Below are positions 42,310-52,810 of a stretch of 64,000 nucleotides of DNA, in pieces. The stretch comes from Berberis thunbergii. Lineage: Eukaryota; Streptophyta; Magnoliopsida; Ranunculales; Berberidaceae. Within the stretch, counting starts at the first letter, position 1. Every line of letters starts with the position of its first letter. The translations under genes and the position numbers were made by a program. A model generated the notes under the pieces. The model was not told the origin of the DNA. It was given only the letters and a program-made list of their open reading frames with translations, and made no database searches. The DNA lies in assembly GCA_003290165.1 (NCBI GenBank), contig QNQO01000201.1:62001-126000 (forward strand). Direction: 5' to 3'.

Positions 42310-43424
42310 CGATGTATCTAGTTGTGATTTCGTATTTCAACGAATGTGTCTTCTCCCTATAAATTCAACACAAAGTTAGAGTTTACATAAAGAAGAAAAA
42401 AATTACAAAGCATTTTGCAAATAAGAGTAATTATTTTTGCCAGTGTTCTAAATATCGCTAGGCGCTGGGCAGGTGCCGAGCGCCCAGGGCCTAGGCGGGC
42501 GCCTAGGCAGTTTTAGGTTTTGTATTATAACTTTAATAATTTACAAAAGTTAAGCATAATACCTTATCAATTACATCCAATTTAATGCCAATATACATAT
42601 GCAAAATTTAAAAACATGAAAAATTAACAATCATGAACAAAATTTATTAAAACTCAAATGACTGAAGTTGGTCATGATGGGTACTTTATATAAATTTGAA
42701 TTTGTGTACACTTTTATTTTTCTTCAAATTGCATGAATAACCTTAGTTATGTTTGATAAAATCTACATCAGTAAAATTGGTACCGGCAGATCCTTTGAGA
42801 ATTCCATTAAGTAATCATCATTTGCTACATTTAGACATATACTAAATAAAAAACAATTAAATCGTTTATTTTTAAAAAATAGGAAAGAAATTTAAAATTA
42901 GAACACAATTAGCCTTATTAAAAAATAAAAAAAAATCGCCCCGACCGCCTAGAGTCCGCCTAGGCCGCCCAGACCCCACCTAGATCCCGCCTAGCCCCGA
43001 CCGCCTAGACCCCGCCTAGACCCTCCTAGGCCGCCCAGACTGGCTTAGACCCGCCCAGACTGCCCAAAACCGCCCAGACAGCCCGCCCAGCCATTAATCT
43101 GGGCGGTTTTCCACCTTCCTAGGCCGATTTTTAGAACACTGCTTTTTGCAATCAGAGAGAAATATTTCGTTTAGTATTTCAATCAAAGAAGTGTTTTTCG
43201 TTTGTTGAATTATATGTTTTGTATTGGTTATTCCGAGCAAATAATAGATTAAGTGTGGATAGTATTTCGTTCATTAAAAGTGCAAATGTTTGAACGAGAC
43301 AGAGAAGATTCTGGGTTGTTTTATCTTGGGGACGACGGGGCTACTAGACTGCTTGCACATTTTTTAGCAGAGCCGCGAAACATCTTAAAGAGAGCGACCT
43401 AGTCCTCGACTCAATCCAAGAACA
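42310..43424 (+). repeat. Third copia LTR, 5'-truncated and split by a hAT
   Basis: It begins at CGATGTATCTAG, the equivalent of base 400 of the 24715-25523 LTR, directly after the gypsy LTR end, and ends CCAAGAACA at 43424. It precedes the gag of unit 3 by the same spacing as in unit 2. The first ~399 bp of the LTR are missing. A 701-bp hAT occupies 42441-43141. Confidence 0.8.
42441..43141. mobile_element. Non-autonomous hAT element, 701 bp, with proven empty site
   Basis: The ends are CAGTGTTCTAAATATCG on the left and, read inward from the right, CAGTGTTCTAAAAATCGGCC, fitting the hAT rule Y-A-R-N-G. The flanks are ATTTTTGC (42433-42440) and CTTTTTGC (43142-43149). The uninserted relative has a single CTTTTTGC at 25236-25243, which confirms the 8-bp duplication. 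Subterminal GCCTAGGCGG/CCGCCTAGACC repeats are dense at both ends, as in plant hAT families that carry arrays of transposase-binding sites. No coding. Confidence 0.93.
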
Positions 43425-43505
43425 ATTGGTACATTCGTTCCTATCTTTTAATTTGTATTTTTTTACAGCATTTACAACAATTTTTAGACGTGTTCTATTT
43501 CTGCC

Positions 43506-44460
43506 ATGACCACGATTATTGAACTTGCTGCAAAAGACCTTAACAGGCCCTTTCGTTTTGAGGGCCAACATTTTAAAAGATGGAGACAAAAGCTGTTGTT
43601 TTTCTTAACAACACAAAAGGTCGCATATATTTGTAATACTGAAAAACCAAAATTTCCTGCTGAACCTGATGAAACCCACACCAAAGAATTAGATCGTTGG
43701 ATAGAAAATTATTTTTTTGTGTAATTTTTTTTTTCTTGGATGGTCTTTCTGGCAATCTATATGATTATTATTGTTCTGAAAAAACCGCAAAGGATATTTG
43801 GGAAGCTCTTAGGAAAAAAATATGACACTGAGGAGGCTGGCACAAAAAAATATGTTGCCAGTCGTTATCGAAAATTCCAAATGACTGATGATAAGTCTGT
43901 GGAAACCCAATCACACGAGCTTCAAAAGATTGTTCATGAAATTATATCTGGGGGGGTGACTTTAGATGAGCAATTGCAAGTAGCTGTTGTGATAGACAAA
44001 CTGCCCCCTAGCTGGAAAGATTTTAAGAATGTCCTTAGGCATATAAAACCAAAGAATTTTCCCTAGAAAGCCTGATTACCTGACTTCGAATTGAGGAGGA
44101 AGCTCGAAAACAAGATCAGAAAGATGAAATTCTGATTATTTCAAACCCGAATAAACATACCCCTGTGTCTCTGAAACCCAATGGAAAGACAATGAAAAAT
44201 CAGAGTCACAATAAAATCGGAACAATCAGAATCAGAACCATCAGAACTGGAACAACCAGAATTGCAACCATCAGAATCAGAATCCTCCACGAAATCAGAA
44301 TGGACAAAAACATCCCTCAAAGACTGAATCAGCACAACTCCTATGCTACACCTGTGGTAGGCCAGGGCATATGGCCAGGAACTGCCGGAACGGATCTCGT
44401 CCTGCACCACAGGCGAATCTAACCGAAGACCAACTTATTGCCATGATCTCTGAGATCAAC
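43506..44460 (+). pseudogene. Copia unit 3 gag
   Basis: The same gag as unit 2, starting MTTIIELAAKDLNRPFRFEG at 43506. It carries a frameshift near 43720, the TA insertion near 44041 shared with unit 2, and scattered substitutions. Unlike unit 2 it retains the full zinc knuckle CYTCGRPGHMARNC (44342-44390). Confidence 0.9.
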
Positions 44461-44776
44461 TTTGTTGGTGGATCCGAGGGATGGTGGGTCAACACTGGTG
44501 CTTCTCGACATGTTTGCTATGATTGAGAAATGTTCAAGTCCTATTCTGAAGCTGAGGACAAGAAAGTATTGTTGGGTGATTCCCACTCCACTATCGTTAC
44601 TGGAACTGGAGTAGTAGAACTGAAGTTTTCCTCTGAAAAGACTGTTATCCTAAAAGACGTTCTGCATACTCCAGAGATGAGAAAGAACTTAGTATCTGGT
44701 TACCTTCTGAACAAGGTTGGGTTTACTCAAATTATAGGGGTTGATTTATGTACTATCACAAAGAATAATGTATTTG
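44461..44776 (+). pseudogene. Copia unit 3 protease, truncated
   Basis: The catalytic motif reads WWVNTGASRHVC: the Asp codon is AAC (44491-44493), an Asp-to-Asn change at the active site. A stop (TGA near 44524) follows. The copia text ends at NNVF (44776), after which the sequence is unrelated; integrase, RT and RNase H are absent. Confidence 0.9.
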
Positions 44777-44939
44777 TGGTTGCCTAAATAGATATGGGAA
44801 AGTTGATGAATTTTGAATATTTATTCTCCAGGTCCTACAATCAAAATTACATATATGTTCGCAACGAACTGACCACAACTAATGTTTTATCATTTTATAG
44901 ACAGTTTAGTGGGAAAACGAAAAGTGTGAATGATGTAAG
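44777..44939 (+). other. Unassigned flank left of the LARD
   Basis: A short frame beginning MGKLMNFEYLFSRSYNQ (about 44795-44939) reads through the GTAAG duplication and stops soon after it at 52817 if the LARD is removed. I do not recognise it. It is the left half of the site into which the LARD inserted. Confidence 0.4.
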
Positions 44940-46926
44940 TGATATTCACGTAATTATTACATAATATATCCCTTAATTTATATATGTTAGTGTTTTGATT
45001 ATTATATTTTATAATTATTATTTCGTTTTCATGTCTTTGTAGGAAGTTGAGCGTGAACGATGAAATCGTATTAAGGCGACAATTTAAAGAATGACAATTG
45101 GTCGATTCTAGCAGTGGTACAAAATAAAGGGTCACATATCTATACCTAACCCTAATAAACCTAGGTCCACCTAATTTAACCTAAGCCCAGACCCAAAATA
45201 CTAACCTAAAAACCCAAGCCCGACGTCTTTTCGAGAACCCAAGCCCAAGAAAATAGGAAAACCCTATTTAGCTCTCCCCAGTTTGGAGAAAGTTCCTCTT
45301 TCTTCTCCTCTTTTTTCTTCCCCTTTCTTGGGGCTCTTCCAGCCACCACGCCAATCCACCCTGCTGGCAATCCTCGCTCGATAGGAGAGCCGGCAATACG
45401 ATAATCCAACCATCACAACCTCCTCCTCGTCCTCCACCATCAGCCGCCTCTTCCACACCCTGTATCGCACACCCACAGCTGCCACCATCTACCATCCCTC
45501 TCTCTGTTCCATCATTCACACCGCCGCCATCCACCATCAGACGCACCACCAGCACGACAGGAGCAGAAAAAGGGAGCACCACCCTTGTTTCTCTCCCTCA
45601 TTTCTGCTATATGTCGCTCGTCTTTCTACCCTCCTTCCTGTTTTTCTCTCTTCTCCACGGTCTCTCCCTCCTCCGTCTCTCTCTCTCTCATAGCCACCAC
45701 CATCACCCGAGCACCACCACCACGTGCATAGAACAGAGGAGTCCATGTTTCTCCTCTGTTCTCAGCCGCCCTGTCTCCCTCTTCCATTCTCTCCCAATTC
45801 TTCTTCGGTCTCTTTGTTCATCCATCTCCCGTCCCTCTCTCTCTCTTGCAAGGACGTGAGCTCACAATAGGAGCAGAGTTCACAAGCAACAACCTCCCTG
45901 TTTCACAGCCACCTCTCCTTTCCTTCTCGTCGTTTCGCTATCTCGTTGTTTCCTCACCCTCTCTGTCTTCTTGCAAGTACCGGAGCCAGTTAGGGAGAAG
46001 AGGACACTTGCGAGGAGTGAATAACAGACGTGGAGCAGAGCACAACGTGCTGGAGACAAAGCTCTGAGGCACGCGATTTTGGTGGGAGAAAATTGATTTT
46101 CAAATTAGTTTTGGTTATTTGCACACCAGTGTTTGCTCTGAGCCACCATAGTCCATCAGCAGCCCTTTTCTCGGGATTTGCATCCGTGCTGAGATGATTT
46201 CCACCTCCATTGACTCCGTGACCACCGCTACCATGGAGAGCTAAACCCTTCGCCAAGGCTAAGATGAAACCAATTGGGTTTCAAGAGTTTGTTCTAGTTT
46301 AACTTTATATTTTATTATGTGCTTAACTGCAAAATACATTTAATTTCTGAATATTAGTAAATTACTTTCACCAATTATATCGGATTTGATCTAGACTAGT
46401 CGGTAGTTAGAGTTTTCTTTACTAATATTTAAAGCACCATTTTTAATTGGTTAAGTTAGACTTGTGATTGAGTGTGCCGTAATAAGACACTCAATGCTAA
46501 GAGTATATAATTTATGCTGAAGTTAATTGTAACATTGGATTTTAAAATTGAATTGTTCTAAACGATCACATCATCGATGCAAGCAAGGGATTCTCATCCC
46601 TAAAGCTTTTCGCTTTAGAAAATAATAAGTTAGATTAAAATAACTTGAAAAACTGAATTGGTGGATTCAATGTCTTGGTTTCCCTTCTCATATTCTTAAA
46701 AAAAACATTTTATTTTTCTTTTTAATTTGATTTTTAGTTTAGATATTTTGATTATTGTAACCCCTATTTAAATTAGTTTAAGTCAACTCTTAAATTTAAT
46801 TGCAACCACAGTCCTTGTGGGATCGACCTGTACTTGCTCTTGCCTACCAGTTAGATACTGTGCACTTGCAGTTATTAAGATTAGGTTAAATTAACCTATT
46901 TATTTAGGTTAGTTAAATCTGCATCA
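44940..46926 (+). repeat. 5' LTR of the LARD
   Basis: Starts TGATATTCACGTAATT and ends TCTGCATCA. It contains a long CT-rich leader (45290-45860) and a 9-bp stem hairpin ATTGAGTGT/ACACTCAAT (46467-46495). The primer site that follows, TTTTTTGCTGTAACCG, is not a standard match and may be decayed. Confidence 0.88.
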
Positions 46927-46939
46927 ATTTTTTGCTGTA

Positions 46940-47544
46940 ACCGTTAGTTAAATTACTTAAATCTGCCCTGGTTTTGCCAATAATGTTTCATTTGAGGGTT
47001 GTGTTGCATGTTCGAGTCTTAGTCATTCTACAGCTGATTGTGATTTGCAATTTGATTATTCTGAATATTTCACTGAGCAAATCCATTTTTTAATGCTAAT
47101 TGGCGACCTGGTTATAATTCAAAGTTCAACTGTTATAGCCCTAGTTTTGCCAATAATCAAAATCTCTCTTGGGCTCATAACTCACACCAAGGGGGACATA
47201 TTTTCTCTCAGGCTCCTCAATACCCTAATCATGTTATGCCTTAATTTAACCAAGCTCCTCCATCCAACACATCAAGTTTAGAGGAAAATATTAATCGTTT
47301 TATGCAGCGCACAAAACGACTACTTGAACATGATTATCAGGCTATGTTAGAGTCAAAAGCCATGATTCAACACCAATCGCAAGCCATCAATAGACTTGAG
47401 ATAGTTGTGGATCATATTACTGAGGCATTATCTGAAGGTGAGTTAGGAAGAGTTCCTAGTCACTCTGTTCAAAATTCAGAGGGTCAATTCATGACTGGTA
47501 ACACATCGGAATTTGAGTCAGATGATGTATTGCGGATAATGTGA
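46940..47544 (+). pseudogene. LARD gag C-terminal remnant
   Basis: The first part, CVACSSLSHSTADC-like (about 46990-47045), resembles the zinc-finger end of Athila-type gag. It is followed by a Asn/Gln/Ser-rich segment with SFANNQNLSWAHNS (about 47130-47190). A coiled region, LEENINRFMQRTKRLLEH to INRLEIVVDHI (47302-47544), matches the end of such gag proteins. Frames change at least twice and the N-terminal gag is gone. Confidence 0.65.
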
Positions 47545-47671
47545 TCGAAACTACTTTGCTTCCTGACCCATTCCCTTTCCCACATTTTCATGATGACTCA
47601 CTCGACATATGCCTTCCTAGTGACTCATGCATAGAATCAAACTGTGAACATTCTTTAGAGTCTCCCCTTGA

Positions 47672-48448
47672 CTGTTTCATGATACACATGACCATTTAGA
47701 GGCTTGTTTGACTCATTTTAGTTTAGACTTTGATGTTGATGATTCTAGTATGGAAGTCAATGATTTGCTTGACTCGGTCCCCATTGTGGATCCTAATTAT
47801 AAATGGAAGTCTAAAGTGGAGTCTCTTCCACTCAGTGAATCAAAACTAGTCCCATCAGTTGAGCCACCCGAGCTTGACCTTAAACAATTACCTGACACCC
47901 TCAGGTATGTGTTTTCAGGTATTAATGATACTTTGCCTGTTATTTTTTCATCTATATTCAATTCAAAACAGGTTGTCCCAAAGAATTCGGGAGATATATC
48001 TAGTAAAAGAGTGCAATCCATAAGCAGTGTCAACTATAGGGTTGGGGGTGTTGTTGAGCTATCCAGCCCAACATCTTTGTGTGATTCATGTGATGAGCCT
48101 GTACCACCTGATATATCTATAGTTACATATACCTGCATCACATTTCCATTGACCATGGCTCAATATGTGGATCCCATGTTCCTGAGTGAGGATTTCAATT
48201 TTCACCATCCTGATATGAAAATTATCCAATCTTCTGATTTGAAACCAGACAGCGTCAATTTCATTTTAGGAGTAAGGGAGGATCCTTTGTTGCATATCAC
48301 TACTTGCGACCCATTCATGTTTAAGATCCCTACTGACTTCCAAGGAATGCGAGCTTCTTTACCATTTCTATATGATTTTAGATGGTGTCCTTGCAACTTT
48401 TGGGATGTGCTAGTATATCTTGTGTCGCATGTGGCTGTTATTTTTTAG
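47672..48448 (+). CDS. Uncharacterised LARD reading frame with pre-RT-like segment
   Basis: The frame opens after a TGA at about 47670 and runs without a break to 48448 (about 258 codons). There is no early ATG; the first in-frame ATG is near 47750 (MEVNDLLDSVPIVDPNYK). The part VEPPELDLKQLPDTLRYVF and GINDTLPVIFSS resembles the pol stretch just before RT in plant gypsy elements. After that point the usual RT does not follow. Instead there are about 165 residues I do not recognise, with CDSCDEPVPPD, DPMFLSEDFNFHHPD and a Cys/Trp-rich end (FRWCPCNFWDVLVYLVSH). It could be a rearranged pol leftover, a captured host fragment or chance. Confidence 0.45.
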   Translation: MFHDTHDHLEACLTHFSLDFDVDDSSMEVNDLLDSVPIVDPNYKWKSKVESLPLSESKLVPSVEPPELDLKQLPDTLRYVFSGINDTLPVIFSSIFNSKQVVPKNSGDISSKRVQSISSVNYRVGGVVELSSPTSLCDSCDEPVPPDISIVTYTCITFPLTMAQYVDPMFLSEDFNFHHPDMKIIQSSDLKPDSVNFILGVREDPLLHITTCDPFMFKIPTDFQGMRASLPFLYDFRWCPCNFWDVLVYLVSHVAVIF

Positions 48449-50732
48449 TGGACTGATCCTCAACTTTTCAGGTTGTTGGTATATGATTCCTTAACGCTTT
48501 TCATGATATATCATTCATCAGGAAGAATATATGTCGGGTTGATGACGTTAAACCAAGCACTCCTAGGAGGCAGCCTAGCTTCAGTTGCGTCATTATGGTT
48601 AGTCTGGATTGATTTTCGAGTTCTTTCTAGTTGCATTTCATTCATACTCGTTAGCTCCGTAACAATTTTGACTTACAACTGATACATGTAATTTTTATTT
48701 ATTTTTGTTTATTTCTCATTTGTGTCATGTATTGTTTTTATCAATTTATCATGATGAGTCCACAGTTCTTATGTCTCTGAGCGTTCATTGGTGGAAGATT
48801 TCATCGAAATTGGTAAAAACTTTCCCATGGTAATATCACTTTAACTCTAATATTTTCTTTTTCCTGCATTTGTCATGATCATCATTTTAGACATTGAGGA
48901 CAATGTTTGGTTTAGGTTTGGCAGTGAGGTTTAAGAGTTTTTTCTGCATTCTTCGAAAATTTTGAAATGAAATGTATTTCACAATTGACTATTGTATTCT
49001 ACTCAATCTTCATTGAATACATAGTTAATTACGACTGTGTGAAAATTTTCGATTTGAAAATGCATTCAAAATCTAAGTTCCTTTCCAATGAAGAGGATGT
49101 GTTTTCAAGTATGCCTTTAAATTTGAGGAATACATGCTTTCACTTGTCACTTCTATATATCAATGGGAAAACATAAGGTTTGATATTATCTTTAAGTTAA
49201 ATATAGTTCATGTGATTTTTCGAATCGACCATTCTTGCACTATAAGCCGAGTTAACATGATTTTAAATTAATCAGTAAGATATTAACTAGAAAACCTTAG
49301 AATAATAGTAGAGACTTAACCCTTGTGAATTTTGAGACATTCTATTTTTCTCGAGGATTATTAAATAAACTTTGACTTTTCTTGAGTCCGCATTTTCTCG
49401 TTGATGATCTCATTGTTCTTGTTTCTTTTATTGATTGCTTTTAGAATGTCGTTAAAATTGAATTATTACACTAGAACTTCTTGATTTATTTAGTTGAGAT
49501 GTCATAATACTAACTAGAGCTTAAGAAGTGATATAGGCATTTTTTTTCTTTGAACCGCTCTTTAGCCTTTTAGCCTACCCAATAATAAATATCCGTTTCC
49601 AGCCCTTTGAGCCTTTGAATAGACTTTTTCTTTGCTAACTCCATCTCCATTACCTACTCCAGTTAGGGAGTAAAATCCCATATTATTTTTATCCTTACTC
49701 AATGTCTCTGAGAATGTGTATGGTTGATGTATTTTTGAAATGGGCAAATAAAAAGAGTTGAAATTAAATATTCCATGAATCCTCGAGACTGAAATATTTT
49801 ATTGTGCAGAAGGGGAAAACAAGTATACAAGAAAAAAACAAAAATATATATATATATATATATAAAGAAGAATTTTGAAGGAAGAAAATTTAATGGTGTA
49901 CAACATTGGTTTATTCTTCAGAGCCCCACGTGCTTATTAAAGGGTGTATCCATTCTCAAAGAATTTTCTCGTATCATTTTCCATTATTGTTAGCCAAAAT
50001 CTTAGCCTCATTACAACCTAATAAAGACCTAATTGATCTTAAGTAAAAGTTTGGTTCATAGACGTGGAGATTAAATAAACAAGAACTATGGCGTGTGATT
50101 CAACATTCTCAAAGTAATTGATATTCCTCTCCATGAGATCATATTCATTTCATTCTTTGAAAAGTTTATTTTTCATGATTATTATATGTGAGATGTTTGT
50201 CTTTCCATAATTTATTTTCTTTCTCACATATAAACTGAGTGATAACTAACCAATCTCTGAGTGATTCATTTTTGAGTGACAAGAGATATTTGTAGTCGAA
50301 GCGTACAATTCAAAGGTTATCTAGTCGTATCTTTGCTGAGAAAAATAAAGTTATGTTGATAAGGCCATGCACACACACACTTCGACTTGAGAATAATTGA
50401 TGAAATTTATTTAACTTTTGGGTATTATTAAATTGTTGTGAGACTCCTTGATATATTATTGTGAGACTGTTAGTTGTTTTCTGAAAATTTTGGCAATTAG
50501 ATTTACTTTGAGGATAATAAAGTGACTAAGTTACGATGTTTTGGAAATTTATGAGTCATAATGTTTGTGGGTAACATTTCTGGAAACCCTCACGAGACTA
50601 TAACTCATCCACTAAAGGTAATCTAAGGGTTTAAAACCTTGTTGCGTGTTTAAGGTAAGTGCAACCGATGATTCCTGCGAAAGTGAGTTAAAATTTTATT
50701 TTTATTGTTTTTCTCGAGGACTAGCAAAATAT
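48449..50732. other. LARD 3' non-coding interior
   Basis: No domain is recognised. It includes the palindrome ACATTG-AGGA-CAATGT (48891-48906), followed by TTTGGTTTAGGTTTGG, a motif recurring upstream of the 3' end of related plant elements, and a TA microsatellite (49844-49864). Its role may be RNA-level. Confidence 0.5.
49844..49864. repeat. TA microsatellite
   Basis: About ten TA dinucleotides in the LARD interior. Confidence 0.95.
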
Positions 50733-50745
50733 AAGTTTGGGGGTA
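50733..50745 (+). promoter_or_regulatory. LARD polypurine tract
   Basis: AAGTTTGGGGGTA, two bases before the TG of the 3' LTR and after CTCGAGGACTAGCAAAAT, the usual arrangement in plant gypsy elements of this type. Confidence 0.85.
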
Positions 50746-50747
50746 TT

Positions 50748-52805
50748 TGATATTTACGTAATTATTACATAATATATCCCTTAATTTATCTATGTTAGTG
50801 TTTCGATTATTATATTTTATAATAATTATTTCGTTTTCATGTCTTTGTAAAAATTTGAGCGTGAACGATGAAATCGTATTAAGGCGACAATTTAAGGAAT
50901 GACAATTGGTCGATTCTAGCGGTGGTACAAAGTAGAGGGTCACATATCTAAACCTAACCCTAATAAACCTAGGTCAGCCTAATTTAACCTAAGCCCAAAC
51001 CCAAAATGCTAACCTAAAAACCCAAGCCCAACGCCTTTTAGAGAACCCAAGCCCAAGAAAATAGGAGAACCCTATTTAGCTCTCCCCAGTTTTGAGAAAG
51101 TTTTTTTTTCTCTCTCTCTTCTTCTCTCTTTTCTTTCCCTCTCTCGGGGCTCTTCCAACCACCAAGCCAATCCACCCTGCCGACAATCCTCGCTCTATAG
51201 GAAAGACGACAGCGTGATAATCCCGCCATCACCACCTCTTCCTCGTCCTCCACCATCAGGCGCCACCTCCACACCCTGTATCGCACACCCACAGCCGCCA
51301 CCATCTACCATCCTTCTCTCTATTCCATCATCCACACCACCGCCATCCACCAGCAGACGCACCACCATACGACAGGAGCAAAAAAAGGGGTGGTGCCCGT
51401 GTTTCTCTCCCTCCTTTTTGTTCTTCTGTCGCTCGTCTCTCGACACTCCTTCCTATTTTCCTCTCTTCTCCACGGTCTCTCCCTCCTCCATCTCTCTCTC
51501 TCATAGCCACCACCATCACCCGAGCCCCACCACCACCACCGCGTGCATAGAACAGGGGAGTCCATGTTTCTCCTCTGTTCTCAGCCGTCCTGTCTCCCTC
51601 TTCCATTCTCTCCCTATTCTTCTTTGGTCTCTCTGTTCATCCATCTCCCGTCCCTCTCTCTCTCTTGCAAGGACGTGAGCTTGCCGGAGGAGCAGAGTTC
51701 GCAAGCAACAACCTCCCTATTTCACAGCCACTGCTCCTCTCATTGTCGTTGTTTCGTTATCATGTTGTTTCCTCACCCTCTCTCCGTCTTCTTGCAGGTA
51801 CCGGAGCTAGTTAGGGAGAAGAGGACGCTCGCGAGGAGTGGAGAACAGATGCGGAACAAAGCTCGTCGCGCTGGAGATGAAGCTCTGAGGTGCCAATTTT
51901 GCGGGAGAAAACTGATTTTCAAATCAGTTTTGGTTATTTGCACCCCAATGTTTGCTCTGAGCCACCACAGTCCATCAGCATCCCTTTTCTCAGGATTCGC
52001 GTCCATGCTGAGATGATTTCCACCTCCATTGACGTCATGACCACCGATACCATGGAGAGCTAAACCCTTCGCCAAGGCTAAGATGAAACCAATTGGGTTT
52101 CAAGAGTTTGTTCTAGTTTAACTTTTAATTTTATTATGTGCTTAACAGGAAAATACATTTAATTTCTGAATATTAGTAAATTACTTTCACCGATTATATC
52201 GGATTTGATCTAGACTAGTCGGTAGTTAGAGTTTTCTTCACTAATATTTAAAGCATCATTTTTAATTGGTTAAGTTAGACTTATGATTGAGTGTGTCGTA
52301 ATAAGACACTCAATGCTAGGAGTTGAAACTTAATAAATTAGACTTGTGATTGAGTGTGCCGTAATAAGACACTCAATGTTTAGAGTTTATAATTTATGCG
52401 GAAGTTAATTGTAACATTGGATTTTAAAATTGAATTGTTCTAAACGATCACATCATCGATACAAGCAAAGGATTTTCATCCCTAAAGCTTCTCGCTTTAG
52501 AAAATAATAAGTTAGATTAAAATAACTTGAAAAACTGAATTGGTGGATTCAATGCCTTGGTTTCCCTTCTCATATTCTTAAAAAAAAAATTATTTTGCTT
52601 TTTAATTTGATTTTTAGTTTAGATATTTTGATTGCTGTAACCCCTATTTAAATTAGTTTAAGTCAACTCTGAAATTTAATTGCAACCACATTCCTTGTGG
52701 GATCGACCTGTACTTGCCCTTGTCTACCAGTTAGACACTGTGCACTTAAAATATTAAGACTAGGTTAAATTAACCTATTTATTTAGGTTAGTTAAATCTA
52801 CATCA
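50748..52805 (+). repeat. 3' LTR of the LARD
   Basis: Starts TGATATTTACGTAATT and ends TCTACATCA. It is collinear with the 5' LTR and carries one 63-bp tandem duplication (about 52286-52377) that doubles the ATTGAGTGT hairpin. Many substitutions separate the two LTRs, so the insertion is not recent. Confidence 0.88.
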
Positions 52806-52810
52806 GTAAG

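Larger units (their letters stand above)
44940..52805 (+). mobile_element. LARD-type LTR retrotransposon, 7.9 kb
   Basis: LTRs of about 2 kb (44940-46926 and 50748-52805) flank a 3.8-kb interior. A perfect 5-bp duplication GTAAG borders both ends (44935-44939 and 52806-52810). The interior has a gag remnant and one open frame with a pre-RT-like segment, but no protease, RT, RNase H or integrase. It therefore fits the large retrotransposon derivative (LARD) class. The ends TGATATT...TCTGCATCA and the TAAGTTTGGGGGTA tract resemble plant Athila/Tat-type gypsy elements, a lineage assignment that is inferred. Confidence 0.9.

Noticed and set aside
45268..45859. Several open frames on both strands in the LARD 5' LTR
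   Set aside because: They come from the CT-rich leader, which lacks stops in several frames; the 3' LTR shows the same pattern with different breaks.
51214..52016. Pro/Ser-rich open frames of 150-157 codons in the LARD 3' LTR
   Set aside because: They overlap each other in different frames and their counterparts in the 5' LTR are broken, so they are not conserved coding.
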